DNA of 21,069 nt from Treponema sp. (GTDB taxonomy: Bacteria; Spirochaetota; Spirochaetia; Treponematales; Breznakiellaceae): positions 1 to 21,069 of the forward strand of contig WQXE01000016.1 in the NCBI GenBank assembly GCA_009784995.1. Direction: 5' to 3'. Both the position numbers and the translations under genes were made by a program. The notes under the pieces are model-generated. The model saw nothing but the letters and a program-made list of their open reading frames with translations, was not told the origin of the DNA and did not search any database. Shown in pieces: positions 6,933 through 14,859 of the stretch (positions are counted from its first letter, which is position 1; each line of letters opens with the position of its first letter).

Positions 6933-7384
6933 AACTAAGAGAAGAAAACGGACCATATAATATTTTTATGGAAACGGAAACAACCGTAGAATTTTTTGAT
7001 CTAGACCCTATGCAGGTTGTATGGCACGGGAATTACATTAATTATTTTGAAATCGCCCGCAACGCTCTTCTTGATAAAATAGGGTATGGTTATTATGAAA
7101 TGGAAAGATCAGGTTTCGCGTTTCCGGTTGTTGAAGTTTCCGTAAAGTATTTAGCTTCACTGCGGCACATGGATCGCGCGAGGATTAAAGCCATTCTTGA
7201 AGAATACGAAAACCGTTTAAAGATAAGATTTGAAATTAGAAACGCGCGTACCGGTATTATTACCACTAGAGGGGTAACCACTCAAATGGCTTTTGACATT
7301 AAGGCAGGTGAATCTTGTTTTGTTTGTCCTGCGGCTTTAACGGAAAAAGTTGAAAAATTAATTAGAGAAGGGAATCCTTGTTGA
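6929..7384 (+). CDS. 4HBT/YbgC-type hotdog acyl-thioesterase
   Basis: This 151-residue thioesterase has the 4-hydroxybenzoyl-CoA thioesterase signature FFDLDPMQVVWHGNYINYFE (22-41). Asp26 of the D-P pair aligns with the catalytic aspartate of the family. It is of normal length. In polyene loci such enzymes are thought to release stalled or finished chains from the ACP, but they may also act in proofreading. A good Shine-Dalgarno sequence (GGAGG, 6920-6924) precedes the ATG. The gene overlaps the dehydratase stop by 4 bases and the ketosynthase start by 4-7. Function as a thioesterase is well supported; its exact acyl substrate is not. Confidence 0.88.
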   Translation: MKLREENGPYNIFMETETTVEFFDLDPMQVVWHGNYINYFEIARNALLDKIGYGYYEMERSGFAFPVVEVSVKYLASLRHMDRARIKAILEEYENRLKIRFEIRNARTGIITTRGVTTQMAFDIKAGESCFVCPAALTEKVEKLIREGNPC

Positions 7385-8538
7385 AAAAGAAAATATTTAT
7401 TTCAGCTCCGGGACTCATTTGCTGCGCTGGACAAAATAGAAATGAATTGTACGAATCATGCCTAAAAGGATATCAGGGTGGAATCACTTCCTATAAAGGA
7501 TCTTTAGTTGGTCAAATCCCGGAAGCTAATTTACCGGAGCCTGCGGTCCTGGAAAAAAAATCCCGGATTTTCCGGATAATAGACGCGGCACTGGAACAAA
7601 TACGTCCGGAAATTGAAAAAGCCATTGCCGCGTATGGCGCTGAAAAAATCGGTGTTTGTCTTGGTTCATGTGACAACGGGTCGGAATTATCACATGCCGC
7701 TCACAGGGAATTTTTTGAAAAAGGCTCTTTCCCGAAAGACTACAATCTTCGTTTTCAAAACGCTTCATTACCCGCTGAATATATATTTGAAAAATTTGGA
7801 CTTAAAGGTCCTGTCTTTACAATCGCTACAGCCTGCGCTTCAGGAGCGAGCGCCATTATAAAAGGAACTGAATTGATGAAAGCGGGTATTTGTTCCGCGG
7901 TAATCGCGGGAGGGGTTGATATTGTTTCTGACATGGTACTTACAGGTTTTAATTCTCTTGGAGCCGTTTCAGACAGTCTTTGTAATCCTTTTAGCAAAAA
8001 CCGCAAAGGAATAAATCTTGGTGAAGGAGCGGCGTTTTTTCTTCTTGATTTCGCGCGAACGGTTGATGGCATTGAATTATTGGGAACTGGTGAAAGCGCG
8101 GACGCGTATCACATGACTGCGCCCGGTGAAGATGGCGCGGGACCGGTAAGAGCAATACAAGCCGCGTTATTGGACGCGGGAATTAGTCCGGGAGATATTG
8201 GTTATGTGAATCTACATGGTACCGGAACGCCGCATAATGATAAAGCCGAAGCCCTTGCCATGACCACTATATTTGATCCATGTCCCGCGGTAAGTTCTAC
8301 TAAGTCTATAACAGGCCATACTTTGGGTGCGGCAGGCGCTATAGAAGCCGCGATTTGCTGGATGATAATAAAAGAGAGAAAAGGATTACCTGTACATTGC
8401 TGGGATGGCATAAGAGATGAAGAATTTCCAGCGCTTCCCCTGGACATCCAGGATAATACGCCATCAATTTGTATGAGCAATAGTTTTGCTTTTGGCGGAT
8501 GTAATGTCATTTTAATTATTGGTAAAAGGACAACATGA
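7378..8538 (+). CDS. 3-oxoacyl-ACP synthase (ketosynthase, KS)
   Basis: This 386-residue FabF-type condensing enzyme has an intact triad: Cys153 in TACASG, His280 in NLHGTGTPHND, and His314 with Lys309 in STKSITGHTLGAAGA. The Gly-rich C-terminus NSFAFGGCN is also present. It should extend the polyene by decarboxylative Claisen condensation, probably paired with the chain-length-factor-like protein at 11513-12193. It is the only complete ketosynthase in the window. Translation begins at a TTG, either 7378 or 7381, with GGGA just upstream, overlapping the thioesterase stop. It overlaps the ApeP-like gene by 4 bases (ATGA). Confidence 0.92.
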   Translation: MLKKKIFISAPGLICCAGQNRNELYESCLKGYQGGITSYKGSLVGQIPEANLPEPAVLEKKSRIFRIIDAALEQIRPEIEKAIAAYGAEKIGVCLGSCDNGSELSHAAHREFFEKGSFPKDYNLRFQNASLPAEYIFEKFGLKGPVFTIATACASGASAIIKGTELMKAGICSAVIAGGVDIVSDMVLTGFNSLGAVSDSLCNPFSKNRKGINLGEGAAFFLLDFARTVDGIELLGTGESADAYHMTAPGEDGAGPVRAIQAALLDAGISPGDIGYVNLHGTGTPHNDKAEALAMTTIFDPCPAVSSTKSITGHTLGAAGAIEAAICWMIIKERKGLPVHCWDGIRDEEFPALPLDIQDNTPSICMSNSFAFGGCNVILIIGKRTT

Positions 8539-8996
8539 TAGAAATTAATGATTTATCTTCCATAATACCTCACGGTGGTAAAATGTTACTTCTTAGTAAT
8601 ATTACAAGGTATAATTTAGAAGAATGTAACCTTGAAGCTGAATATCACATAACAGAAAACTGTCTTTTTTTTGATCCGCAAATAGGCGGGGTTCCAACCT
8701 GGGTTGGTTTTGAATGTATCGCCCAGGCAATCGCGGCTCTTTCAGGGATTAGCGACTTAGAAAAAGATGAGAAAAATGAAAAACCGCGAATAGGTTTTAT
8801 TATAAGTATTTCTAAAATGGATGTTTTCCTTCCTGTATTAAAATCAGGGAGTACGATTGTGATTAAAATTAAAGAATTGGATTGTATGGATTTGGTTTAT
8901 AATTTTGAGGGACAAATTTTTCTTGAAGGTACAAAAGTTCTTGAAGGAACACTTACGGTTATGGAAGAGCGCGGAGATGTAACCAATGAAAATTAA
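8535..8996 (+). CDS. ApeP-like 3-hydroxyacyl-ACP dehydratase
   Basis: This 153-residue hotdog protein has the pattern of the FabZ-like ApeP group: IPHGGKMLLL (11-20, with His13) and a central helix VPTWVGFECIAQAIAALSG, with Glu60 in the position of the FabZ catalytic glutamate. It is likely the partner of the ApeI-like protein in dehydrating 3-hydroxyacyl intermediates to trans double bonds. The start overlaps the ketosynthase stop by 4 bases. The stop lies 11 bases inside the next gene, whose Shine-Dalgarno sequence is in this coding end. Confidence 0.87.
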   Translation: MIEINDLSSIIPHGGKMLLLSNITRYNLEECNLEAEYHITENCLFFDPQIGGVPTWVGFECIAQAIAALSGISDLEKDEKNEKPRIGFIISISKMDVFLPVLKSGSTIVIKIKELDCMDLVYNFEGQIFLEGTKVLEGTLTVMEERGDVTNEN

Positions 8997-10248
8997 ATTA
9001 ATTTATCCCAAGTGGAATAAACTTCCGGGACAGACGACATTTAATCTTCCTCCACACGGTCCTGTTGTTTTTGCCGCGGCTTTACCTGCCGGAATAGATG
9101 TTGTTTTTACAGATGAAAATGTTCAGGAACTTAATTTTGATGAAAGCTGCGACCTTGTTGCGATTTCGATGATGCTCACTACCCAGGTAAAGCGGGGTTG
9201 GGCTATCGCGGACGAGTACCGCCGCCGCGGTAAAAAGGTTATATTCGGAGGCATCGCGACAATGCTTCATGCCGAAGAAACTATTCAACACGCGGATTCT
9301 GTTTTTTTGGGTGAAGCTGAAACAAGAATGGAACAAGTAATCGACGACTGGAAAAATGATGAGCTAAAGCAAGTTTATAATTTTATGTTGAAACATCCTC
9401 CAATAGAATCGATTGGTCCCGCGAGACGTGATCTGTATACAAATGAATTGTACAATCATAAAGGTGTTCAAATGGTGGATCTTTTCCACGCGTCTCGCGG
9501 CTGTCGTTTCAGTTGTTACCCTTGCGCGGTTTCCTATCTTGGAGGCCGATCTTTTCGACCGCGTCCAATAGACAAAGTAATTGAAGAACTTTCGAGTATC
9601 GAAAATAACCGGCTCTTTATTGTTGACAACTCGCTGGCACAAGATAAAAAATGGGAAATGGAATTATTCCGTGAGATGATCCCCTTAAAGAAAAAGTGGG
9701 TCAGCCACACAATCGAAGATGACAAGGAAGTTTTAGACCTTGCCGCTCAGGCGGGCGCGTGGTATGTATACCAGGCGATTTTTGATACATCGGATTTTAT
9801 TAAAGAACGGGTAAAGCGTTATCACGATCATGGCATTGGTGTAGAAGGTACAATCCTGCTTGGACTTGACAATCAAACAGAAGACGATATAAAACGTCTT
9901 ATCGACTTCCTGCTCGAGATAAAACTTGACCTCGCGGAATTCACTGTTATGACTCCTTTTCCGCACACTAAAGCCTGGGATGATTACTTTAGGCAGGGAC
10001 GTATTTTTGATCGTGACTGGAATAATTTTAACGCTGGTCAGGTTGTTTTTACTCCGAAAAATATAACACCTGAACGGTTACAGGAACTTTACGAATATGC
10101 CTGGAAAACATTTTATCATGATGAATCCCAGGAAGAAAAAATGTTCCATCTTCTTTCCGCTGTAGCAGAACGCGAAATTGAAGATGGTACCTATCGTTCA
10201 AGAAACAGGCGTTTGGCGCGCAAATCTTTCGGCAAGGATATTGGTTAG
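8986..10248 (+). CDS. Cobalamin-binding-type radical SAM enzyme
   Basis: This 420-residue protein has a B12-binding-like N-terminal domain (about 1-140; LPPHGPVVFAAALP at 21-34, CDLVAISMM, GKKVIFGGI, FLGEAE) and a radical SAM core from about 165 with C173-RFS-C177-YP-C180. The layout is that of COG1032 enzymes, which include methyltransferases, hopanoid-modifying enzymes and ring-forming enzymes. Some family members keep the B12-like fold without binding cobalamin. A Shine-Dalgarno (GGAG, 8971-8974) lies inside the ApeP-like gene, and the start overlaps that gene by 11 bases, so it belongs to the biosynthetic operon. Radical SAM enzymes of this type are not a standard part of described aryl polyene loci. 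A C-methylation or skeletal tailoring of the chain is possible but not deducible. Confidence 0.88.
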   Translation: MKIKLIYPKWNKLPGQTTFNLPPHGPVVFAAALPAGIDVVFTDENVQELNFDESCDLVAISMMLTTQVKRGWAIADEYRRRGKKVIFGGIATMLHAEETIQHADSVFLGEAETRMEQVIDDWKNDELKQVYNFMLKHPPIESIGPARRDLYTNELYNHKGVQMVDLFHASRGCRFSCYPCAVSYLGGRSFRPRPIDKVIEELSSIENNRLFIVDNSLAQDKKWEMELFREMIPLKKKWVSHTIEDDKEVLDLAAQAGAWYVYQAIFDTSDFIKERVKRYHDHGIGVEGTILLGLDNQTEDDIKRLIDFLLEIKLDLAEFTVMTPFPHTKAWDDYFRQGRIFDRDWNNFNAGQVVFTPKNITPERLQELYEYAWKTFYHDESQEEKMFHLLSAVAEREIEDGTYRSRNRRLARKSFGKDIG

Positions 10249-10251
10249 ATT

Positions 10252-10605
10252 ATGCGTGTACCGGAAAAATACTACGACGAAATTTTTGATTTCAAAGGGC
10301 AGTGGGATATGCCTTCCCGCTGCGGTTTAAAAATTATCGAGCGGGAAAAATCCGTGGTTATTGTAACAGAGTTGTACCAGGACAATCCGGGTACTTCAGT
10401 TACAGCCGCGGGTATAAACCTGGCGAGGCAAATCTGCCAAAATAAAAATTTAAATATAAATGAAATAATTTACCTGCACTGTAACCCGGATACAAACTCA
10501 AAACTTTCGTTTTACGATGAAGAGTTTTTTGAAGTTGATTTATCAAAACAGGAACCTTCTTACCGGAAGTTAGATAATGCGGAAATCTTGAAATTATTTA
10601 AATAA
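10252..10605 (+). CDS. Small conserved-looking protein of unknown function
   Basis: I do not recognise this 117-residue protein. It is soluble, without signal peptide or membrane helix. Visible features are an N-terminal FKGQWDMPSRCGLKII (about 14-29), VVIVTELYQDNPGTSVTAAG (about 35-54), a helix LARQICQ, IIYLHCNPD (about 73-81), and a charged C-terminus. The NPGTSVT stretch looks like a constrained functional loop. The gene starts 3 bases after the radical SAM stop, and GCAAGGAT at the end of that gene could serve as its ribosome site. The spacing suggests it works with the radical SAM enzyme or acts on the same product. Confidence 0.75.
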   Translation: MRVPEKYYDEIFDFKGQWDMPSRCGLKIIEREKSVVIVTELYQDNPGTSVTAAGINLARQICQNKNLNINEIIYLHCNPDTNSKLSFYDEEFFEVDLSKQEPSYRKLDNAEILKLFK

Positions 10606-10639
10606 TTTAATATAAAAGAACTTTAAAGGAGATCGATTT

Positions 10640-11521
10640 ATGTTTGGAAAACCAAAAGAAAAAACCTTTACCGAGGAAGAATGTTTAAAAAAAGCAACCA
10701 GAATAAGAAAAATGATGGAAATGACTTCCAGGAAAAACCGCACGCCGGCAGGAAAAGAACTTTTTTTAAATACGGATGAAGGGAAGGTTAGAGTATTAAC
10801 CTATAATTTGGAAAATGAATCAACACTACCTCTTTTTGTAAATATTCATGGAGGCGGTTTTATTCTTGGAAGCGCGGAAATGGATGATCCTTATATGATG
10901 AATGTCGCGCTTAACGCGAATGTAAAAATAATTAATATCGATTATAGTCTCGCGCCGCAAGCGCCTTTCCCAAAGGGATTAAACGAATGTTACGCTGTAA
11001 TAAAATACGCTAAAAATAACGCGCGTGAATTCGGGATTGATCCGCGAAAAATCGCTGTAGGCGGTCACAGCGCTGGAGGAAATTTCAGCGCCGCTATTTG
11101 CATTAAAAACGCTCAAAGCCGTGAACTTAATATTAAAGGTTTAATTCTAGATTACCCGCCATTAGATGTATTCACAGATCCTTTCGCGAAACCAAATGGC
11201 AAAGGACTTTTCGCGAAAATGGGCAGGTTATTTAACGCCTGTTATTGCGATAAGGAAGAAAGTAAGAATCCCCTGGTTTCTCCTGTTTACGCTTCCAAGG
11301 AACAGTTAAAAGATTTCCCGCCTACATTAATAATAACAGCGGGTAAGGATCTTTTATGTTCAGAAGCTGAAATCTTCAGGGATAATTTAAAAGAAGCTGG
11401 AGTAGAAGTAACTCATAAACGTTTTGAATCTTCCAAACACGGTTTTACTTTAAGTCAAAAACCGGACGCTAAAGAAGCGTGGCAGATGATGATCGATTTT
11501 TTGAAAAAGTATTTAGCTTAA
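10640..11521 (+). CDS. HSL-family (alpha/beta hydrolase fold-3) esterase
   Basis: This 293-residue cytoplasmic esterase of the hormone-sensitive-lipase type has the oxyanion motif HGGGF (70-74), the nucleophile elbow GHSAGG with Ser144, and likely acid Asp237 (AGKDLLCSEAE) and base His267 (SKHGF). DYSLAPQAPFP (101-111) is a classic family signature. It is the last gene of the plus-strand operon, 34 bases after the small protein gene, with a strong Shine-Dalgarno (AAAGGAG, 10625-10631). It may hydrolyse an ester or thioester of the finished chain, but family members are promiscuous. Its end overlaps the convergent chain-length-factor gene by 9 bases. Confidence 0.9.
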   Translation: MFGKPKEKTFTEEECLKKATRIRKMMEMTSRKNRTPAGKELFLNTDEGKVRVLTYNLENESTLPLFVNIHGGGFILGSAEMDDPYMMNVALNANVKIINIDYSLAPQAPFPKGLNECYAVIKYAKNNAREFGIDPRKIAVGGHSAGGNFSAAICIKNAQSRELNIKGLILDYPPLDVFTDPFAKPNGKGLFAKMGRLFNACYCDKEESKNPLVSPVYASKEQLKDFPPTLIITAGKDLLCSEAEIFRDNLKEAGVEVTHKRFESSKHGFTLSQKPDAKEAWQMMIDFLKKYLA

Positions 11522-12193
11522 TTTTGATAGTATTAAACGTTTAAGAAAATCTTCCGGGTTATCAATTCCTTCTTTTAATGTTGAAAAATAAACTGAAGGA
11601 GTTGAACCTTGGAAGCTTGGCTTGCGGGTTAACATAAAACCAAAAGCTAAGGGAATGTGATTTCCAGCAATAATATCTTTATACTCATTTGGAATTTCTT
11701 CATCGGCATAAATAAAAATAAGTTCTTCGGATTCCCCGCAAAGAAAAGCCGCCTCCGCGATGGAAAGACCTGCCGCGAAAGAATCTCCTCCGGGGAAAAT
11801 AGCCGAATAACCTCCCTTTAAACTGAATGCCATGGAAGCTAGCGCGACAGGGGCGTTAAAAACCGAAAGAGAAAAAGTAGCGGGCATTATATCGTTGTCT
11901 TGAATAAGCGTTTTATTCATTTTATATTGTTTAGAAAGTTCTCCGCGAAAAGAGAGAAAAAGCATTTTTGTGTTTTCCGCAACAGGTAAAAGATCGTGGA
12001 CTACCTGTATTGTCATTTTGGATATTTGACTTAATCTGCGGCGGAACATGGGTGGCGTAAAAGAAATATCCGGGCTATCTGGACCAGGGGTTATTTCCCT
12101 TTTACCCAAAACCCACTCTTTCCAATCATTTTTGTTTTCTAAACCGGGAGCCCAGGCAGAAAACCGGGATATGTATATTTCATTTTGTTTCAT
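11513..12193 (-). CDS. Chain-length-factor-like protein (ketosynthase N-terminal-like domain, ApeC-like)
   Basis: This protein is 226 residues from the ATG at 12193. I prefer this start over an upstream ATG at 12247 because AGGA sits about 6 bases before it, whereas the longer form would begin inside the phosphopantetheinyl transferase gene. It resembles the 'Ketoacyl-synt_2' domain: LSFRGELSKQYK, then MPATFSLSVFNAP, where true ketosynthases continue towards the active-site Cys. No catalytic Cys-His-His set is visible. Such proteins act as the chain length factor in aryl polyene ketosynthase heterodimers, so it should pair with the KS at 7378-8538. It lies 23 bases after the transferase gene and converges on the esterase gene. 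Confidence 0.82.
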   Translation of the reverse strand: MKQNEIYISRFSAWAPGLENKNDWKEWVLGKREITPGPDSPDISFTPPMFRRRLSQISKMTIQVVHDLLPVAENTKMLFLSFRGELSKQYKMNKTLIQDNDIMPATFSLSVFNAPVALASMAFSLKGGYSAIFPGGDSFAAGLSIAEAAFLCGESEELIFIYADEEIPNEYKDIIAGNHIPLAFGFMLTRKPSFQGSTPSVYFSTLKEGIDNPEDFLKRLILSKLS

Positions 12194-12216
12194 GGTTTTC
12201 CTATAAATTATATTGT

Positions 12217-12915
12217 TTATATTATCATTTTTATTAATGGGTCGCAATGTATACCCTGAGAAAATATACGAATTTCAGGATGAATATCCCTTTTCCCTTC
12301 TATAGCTGCTGCCAATATATAACGCTCATCGGCGAAAATAAGTTCGTATAGGTAAAAAGAAAGAGGAGAAGAGCCGTCTACAAGATCGCTCGCGTTTAAA
12401 GAAAATTGAAACTTTCCCGCTGCGTCGCGGAAAATAAAAGACGGTACTTTAGGCATATCAAATACAGAAAACCCAAAGAATTTTATATAACATTCCTTTA
12501 ATGTCCATATCTGAAAAAACCTGAAACTTTCAAACTGTGTTTCACCCTGTGAAAAAATATAATCTCTTTCTGCCGCGCTAAAATTTTCCTCGGTTATGTT
12601 TTTTAGATTTTTCCGCGGCTTAATAAGTTGAATATCACAACCGGTACGAACCTTTTTTCCGTTATTATTCTCGCTATTATTTTCGCCTTGAACCAAAGAA
12701 ACAGCAACCGCTGCGCCTGAATGCGAAATATTAAAATCTATATTGCTGTTTTGGAAAAAAGGTCTGCCATTTACTTCTGTAGTAATTGAATCGATAGGTC
12801 TATCTGTTAAAATGGACAATATCCGCCTTGCTTCAGCGCTTAGAGCGTTATTACGCTCTGAGTTGCTAAATTGATTAATAGACAAACAAGATAATCCAAT
12901 ATAATATGATGCCAT
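12217..12915 (-). CDS. 4'-phosphopantetheinyl transferase (Sfp/EntD type)
   Basis: This 232-residue protein has the family motifs in order: NISHSGAAVAVS (62-73), TGCDIQ with Asp94 (91-96), FSAAERDYI (112-120), and the signature IWTLKECYIKFFG (136-148). It transfers phosphopantetheine from CoA to ACP Ser residues, here most likely Ser41 of the ACP at 4445-4702. The usual metal-binding D-x-E reads D94-I-Q96; the Gln is also seen in some active relatives, so activity is still likely. It heads a two-gene minus-strand unit with the chain-length-factor-like gene and diverges from the FabG-like gene 33 bases away. AGGA about 8 bases upstream supports the ATG at 12915. Confidence 0.88.
   Translation of the reverse strand: MASYYIGLSCLSINQFSNSERNNALSAEARRILSILTDRPIDSITTEVNGRPFFQNSNIDFNISHSGAAVAVSLVQGENNSENNNGKKVRTGCDIQLIKPRKNLKNITEENFSAAERDYIFSQGETQFESFRFFQIWTLKECYIKFFGFSVFDMPKVPSFIFRDAAGKFQFSLNASDLVDGSSPLSFYLYELIFADERYILAAAIEGKRDIHPEIRIFSQGIHCDPLIKMII
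12839..12862. repeat. Ten-base-pair hairpin near the start of the transferase gene
   Basis: CTTAGAGCGT (12839-12848) and ACGCTCTGAG (12853-12862) can form a 10-bp stem with one G-T pair and a 4-base loop. It lies within codons 18-26 of the phosphopantetheinyl transferase and about 90-110 bases upstream of the divergent FabG-like start. It could affect translation or be a protein-binding site; chance within coding sequence is also possible. Confidence 0.35.
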
Positions 12916-12948
12916 ACATGTATCCTAGCATATTAATAAAGGAAAATT

Positions 12949-13683
12949 ATGCAGTTGGTCGGAGAAAAAAAAGTTATTGTCACCGGAGCGAACAGAGGTA
13001 TAGGCCGGGCGTTAGCCTTAGCGGTATCACAGGCGGGGTATCATGTAATTGCTCATTATTTTAGAGGAAAAGAAGCGGCAGAATCTCTTGAAAAAGAAAT
13101 TCGTCAAAATGGCGGCAGTATTGAATTGATCCAGTTTGATATTTCCGACAGGGAAGATTGCCGGGAAAAACTTGAAAAGTGGCAGGAAGAAAACGGCGCT
13201 TTTTGGGGAATAATTTGCAATGCCGGAATATGCGCGGACGAATCCTTCCCGGGTATGAGTGGTGAAAACTGGGACAAGGTTCTGCGTACCAACCTTGACG
13301 GTTTTTACAATGTGCTTCATCCGCTTATAATGCCCCTTTGCCGCAAGAAAAAAGGAAGAATCATAACCATTTCGTCAGTTTCCGGTATAACAGGCAACCG
13401 TGGGCAGGTAAATTACAGCGCCGCAAAAGCGGGAATTATTGGAGCGACTAAAGCTTTAGCGGTAGAACTGGCTAGCCGTTCTATCACTGTAAACTGTATA
13501 GCGCCTGGAATTATCGAAACTGAAATGAGCCGCGATGTGCCGCTGGACATGGTTCTTCCATCCATACCTATGGGCAGAATCGGTAAACCTGAAGAAGTAG
13601 CCGGCTTGGCGGTATTTTTACTTTCAGAATCCGCTTCTTATATTACAAGGCAGGTAATTTCTGTTAATGGCGGAATAATATGA
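12949..13683 (+). CDS. 3-oxoacyl-ACP reductase (FabG/ApeQ-like ketoreductase)
   Basis: This 244-residue short-chain dehydrogenase has the NADP-binding TGANRGIG (12-19), CNAGI (90-94), Asn115, catalytic Ser143, Tyr156 and Lys160 (NYSAAKAG), and the FabG-like APGIIETEM. The C-terminus (VISVNGG) is standard. It should reduce 3-oxoacyl-ACP intermediates before dehydration by the hotdog pair. An AAGGA ribosome site 6-7 bases upstream fixes the start. It diverges from the phosphopantetheinyl transferase gene and is followed after 31 bases by the glycosyltransferase gene, likely in one transcript. Confidence 0.92.
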   Translation: MQLVGEKKVIVTGANRGIGRALALAVSQAGYHVIAHYFRGKEAAESLEKEIRQNGGSIELIQFDISDREDCREKLEKWQEENGAFWGIICNAGICADESFPGMSGENWDKVLRTNLDGFYNVLHPLIMPLCRKKKGRIITISSVSGITGNRGQVNYSAAKAGIIGATKALAVELASRSITVNCIAPGIIETEMSRDVPLDMVLPSIPMGRIGKPEEVAGLAVFLLSESASYITRQVISVNGGII

Positions 13684-13714
13684 AAATAATTTTTTATTTA
13701 TTTATGGTGAATAA

Positions 13715-14842
13715 ATGTTAATTTCATATTATTACCATATATTGGTAATTATAGCGTTTTATTTTTTAATTATGTCTTTGGGAAACCGTTATGAAATGCG
13801 GCATTTTACCAAAGGACCGGAAATTCTTGATGGGAAAATGGTATCTGTATTGGTACCGATGCGTAACGAAGAAAAAAACGCGCGAATATGTCTTGATAGC
13901 CTTAGAAATCAGCTTTATAAAAATTACGAAATTCTTGTATTAAACGATAATTCTTCAGATAACACAGCTATCATTCTTGAAGAAATCGCGAAAGAAGATT
14001 CAAGGGTAAAAGTATTTAACGGGCAGCCTCTTCCCGATGACTGGTACGGAAAACCGTTCGCGCTTCATCAACTTTCATTACAGGCAAAAGGTGATATTCT
14101 TATTTTCACAGACGCTGACACAGTGCACAACCCAACAAGTATTTCATGGGCTGTTACCAATATGCGGAATTTAAAAACAGATATGCTTTCCGGTTATATT
14201 GGACAGGTGTTTTTTACATTCGGCGAAATAATTACTGTTCCGTTAATGTTCGCTCTTACAGGGTTTATAATTCCTCTTTTTTTAAATCGTTTTAGAAAAC
14301 CGCATTGGTTTTCCGCCGCGATTGGTCAGTTTATAGTAATCCGGCATGATGTTTTTAAGGCAATCCGCGGGTGTGAGGCGTTCAAGAAAAAAACATCTGA
14401 AGATATTTATATGAGCCGTTTTGTTAAAAAGAACGGTTATTCAACAAGATTCCTAAATATCTGTGAACATGTTCACTGCAGAATGTACAATGGGTTCCGT
14501 CCCGCGATTGAAGGAATAGGAAAAAATATTTTTGATTTTCTTGGAAAGAAAACATTTTTTATATTTTTTATGTTTGTTGCTGTTTTATTTATTTTATTTT
14601 TACCATTCCCATTGCTTATATACAATTTAATTACAGGCAGTCCTTGGTTATTACATAATGTTATTGTTTATATTCTTTATACATTAACATGGATTTTTAT
14701 ATTTCTTGAACAGCGTTTAAAGTGGTATTACTGTTTCCTCTGGCCGTTTTTATTTTTAAATTTTCTTTACATGGCTGTTTGGTCATGGTTTAGATCCATT
14801 ACAGGTAAAGGATTTATCTGGAAGGATAGAAAAGTAATTTAA
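13715..14842 (+). CDS. Membrane family 2 glycosyltransferase
   Basis: This 375-residue protein has one N-terminal helix (3-22), a GT2 domain (VSVLVPMRNEEKNA at 43-56, LNDNSSDNT at 76-84, FTDAD at 131-135 with Asp133/Asp135, and ED at 229-230), and C-terminal helices at about 172-190, 280-305, 313-332 and 340-357. The layout matches CrtQ-like transferases that glycosylate carotenoid acids, and similar lipid-linked GT2 enzymes. It is plausibly a head-group transferase for the polyene lipid, judging from its place after the ketoreductase gene. The acceptor is not shown by the sequence. The ATG at 13715 has only a weak GGTG site upstream. Confidence 0.85.
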   Translation: MLISYYYHILVIIAFYFLIMSLGNRYEMRHFTKGPEILDGKMVSVLVPMRNEEKNARICLDSLRNQLYKNYEILVLNDNSSDNTAIILEEIAKEDSRVKVFNGQPLPDDWYGKPFALHQLSLQAKGDILIFTDADTVHNPTSISWAVTNMRNLKTDMLSGYIGQVFFTFGEIITVPLMFALTGFIIPLFLNRFRKPHWFSAAIGQFIVIRHDVFKAIRGCEAFKKKTSEDIYMSRFVKKNGYSTRFLNICEHVHCRMYNGFRPAIEGIGKNIFDFLGKKTFFIFFMFVAVLFILFLPFPLLIYNLITGSPWLLHNVIVYILYTLTWIFIFLEQRLKWYYCFLWPFLFLNFLYMAVWSWFRSITGKGFIWKDRKVI

Positions 14843-14859
14843 AAATCCATTTTACCTGT
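14801..14859. terminator. Inverted repeat between converging operons, possible bidirectional terminator
   Basis: ACAGGTAAAGGATTT (14801-14815) is matched by AAATCCATTTTACCTGT (14843-14859), giving a 9-bp plus 6-bp stem with a 2-base bulge and a loop of about 27 bases. It spans the two stop codons of the converging glycosyltransferase and MCP genes. The loop is long and no clean T-run follows, so the terminator call is tentative. Confidence 0.3.

Noticed and set aside
11533..11544. A perfect 12-base palindrome TTAAACGTTTAA near the converging stops
   Set aside because: It is AT-rich, lies inside the chain-length-factor coding end, and has no T-run or repeat partner; it could easily be chance.
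12194..12247. A longer version of the chain-length-factor-like protein from an ATG at 12247
   Set aside because: It would start inside the phosphopantetheinyl transferase gene without a ribosome site; the added residues are Asn/Ile-rich and unlike the family, while 12193 has AGGA at the right distance.
4445..14842. A ladderane or ordinary fatty acid synthesis locus
   Set aside because: A radical SAM enzyme with KS, ACP and dehydratases recalls ladderane loci, but the COG4648-like domain, chain-length-factor-like protein, ApeI/ApeP-like pair, and LolA and MMPL genes fit the aryl polyene type better.
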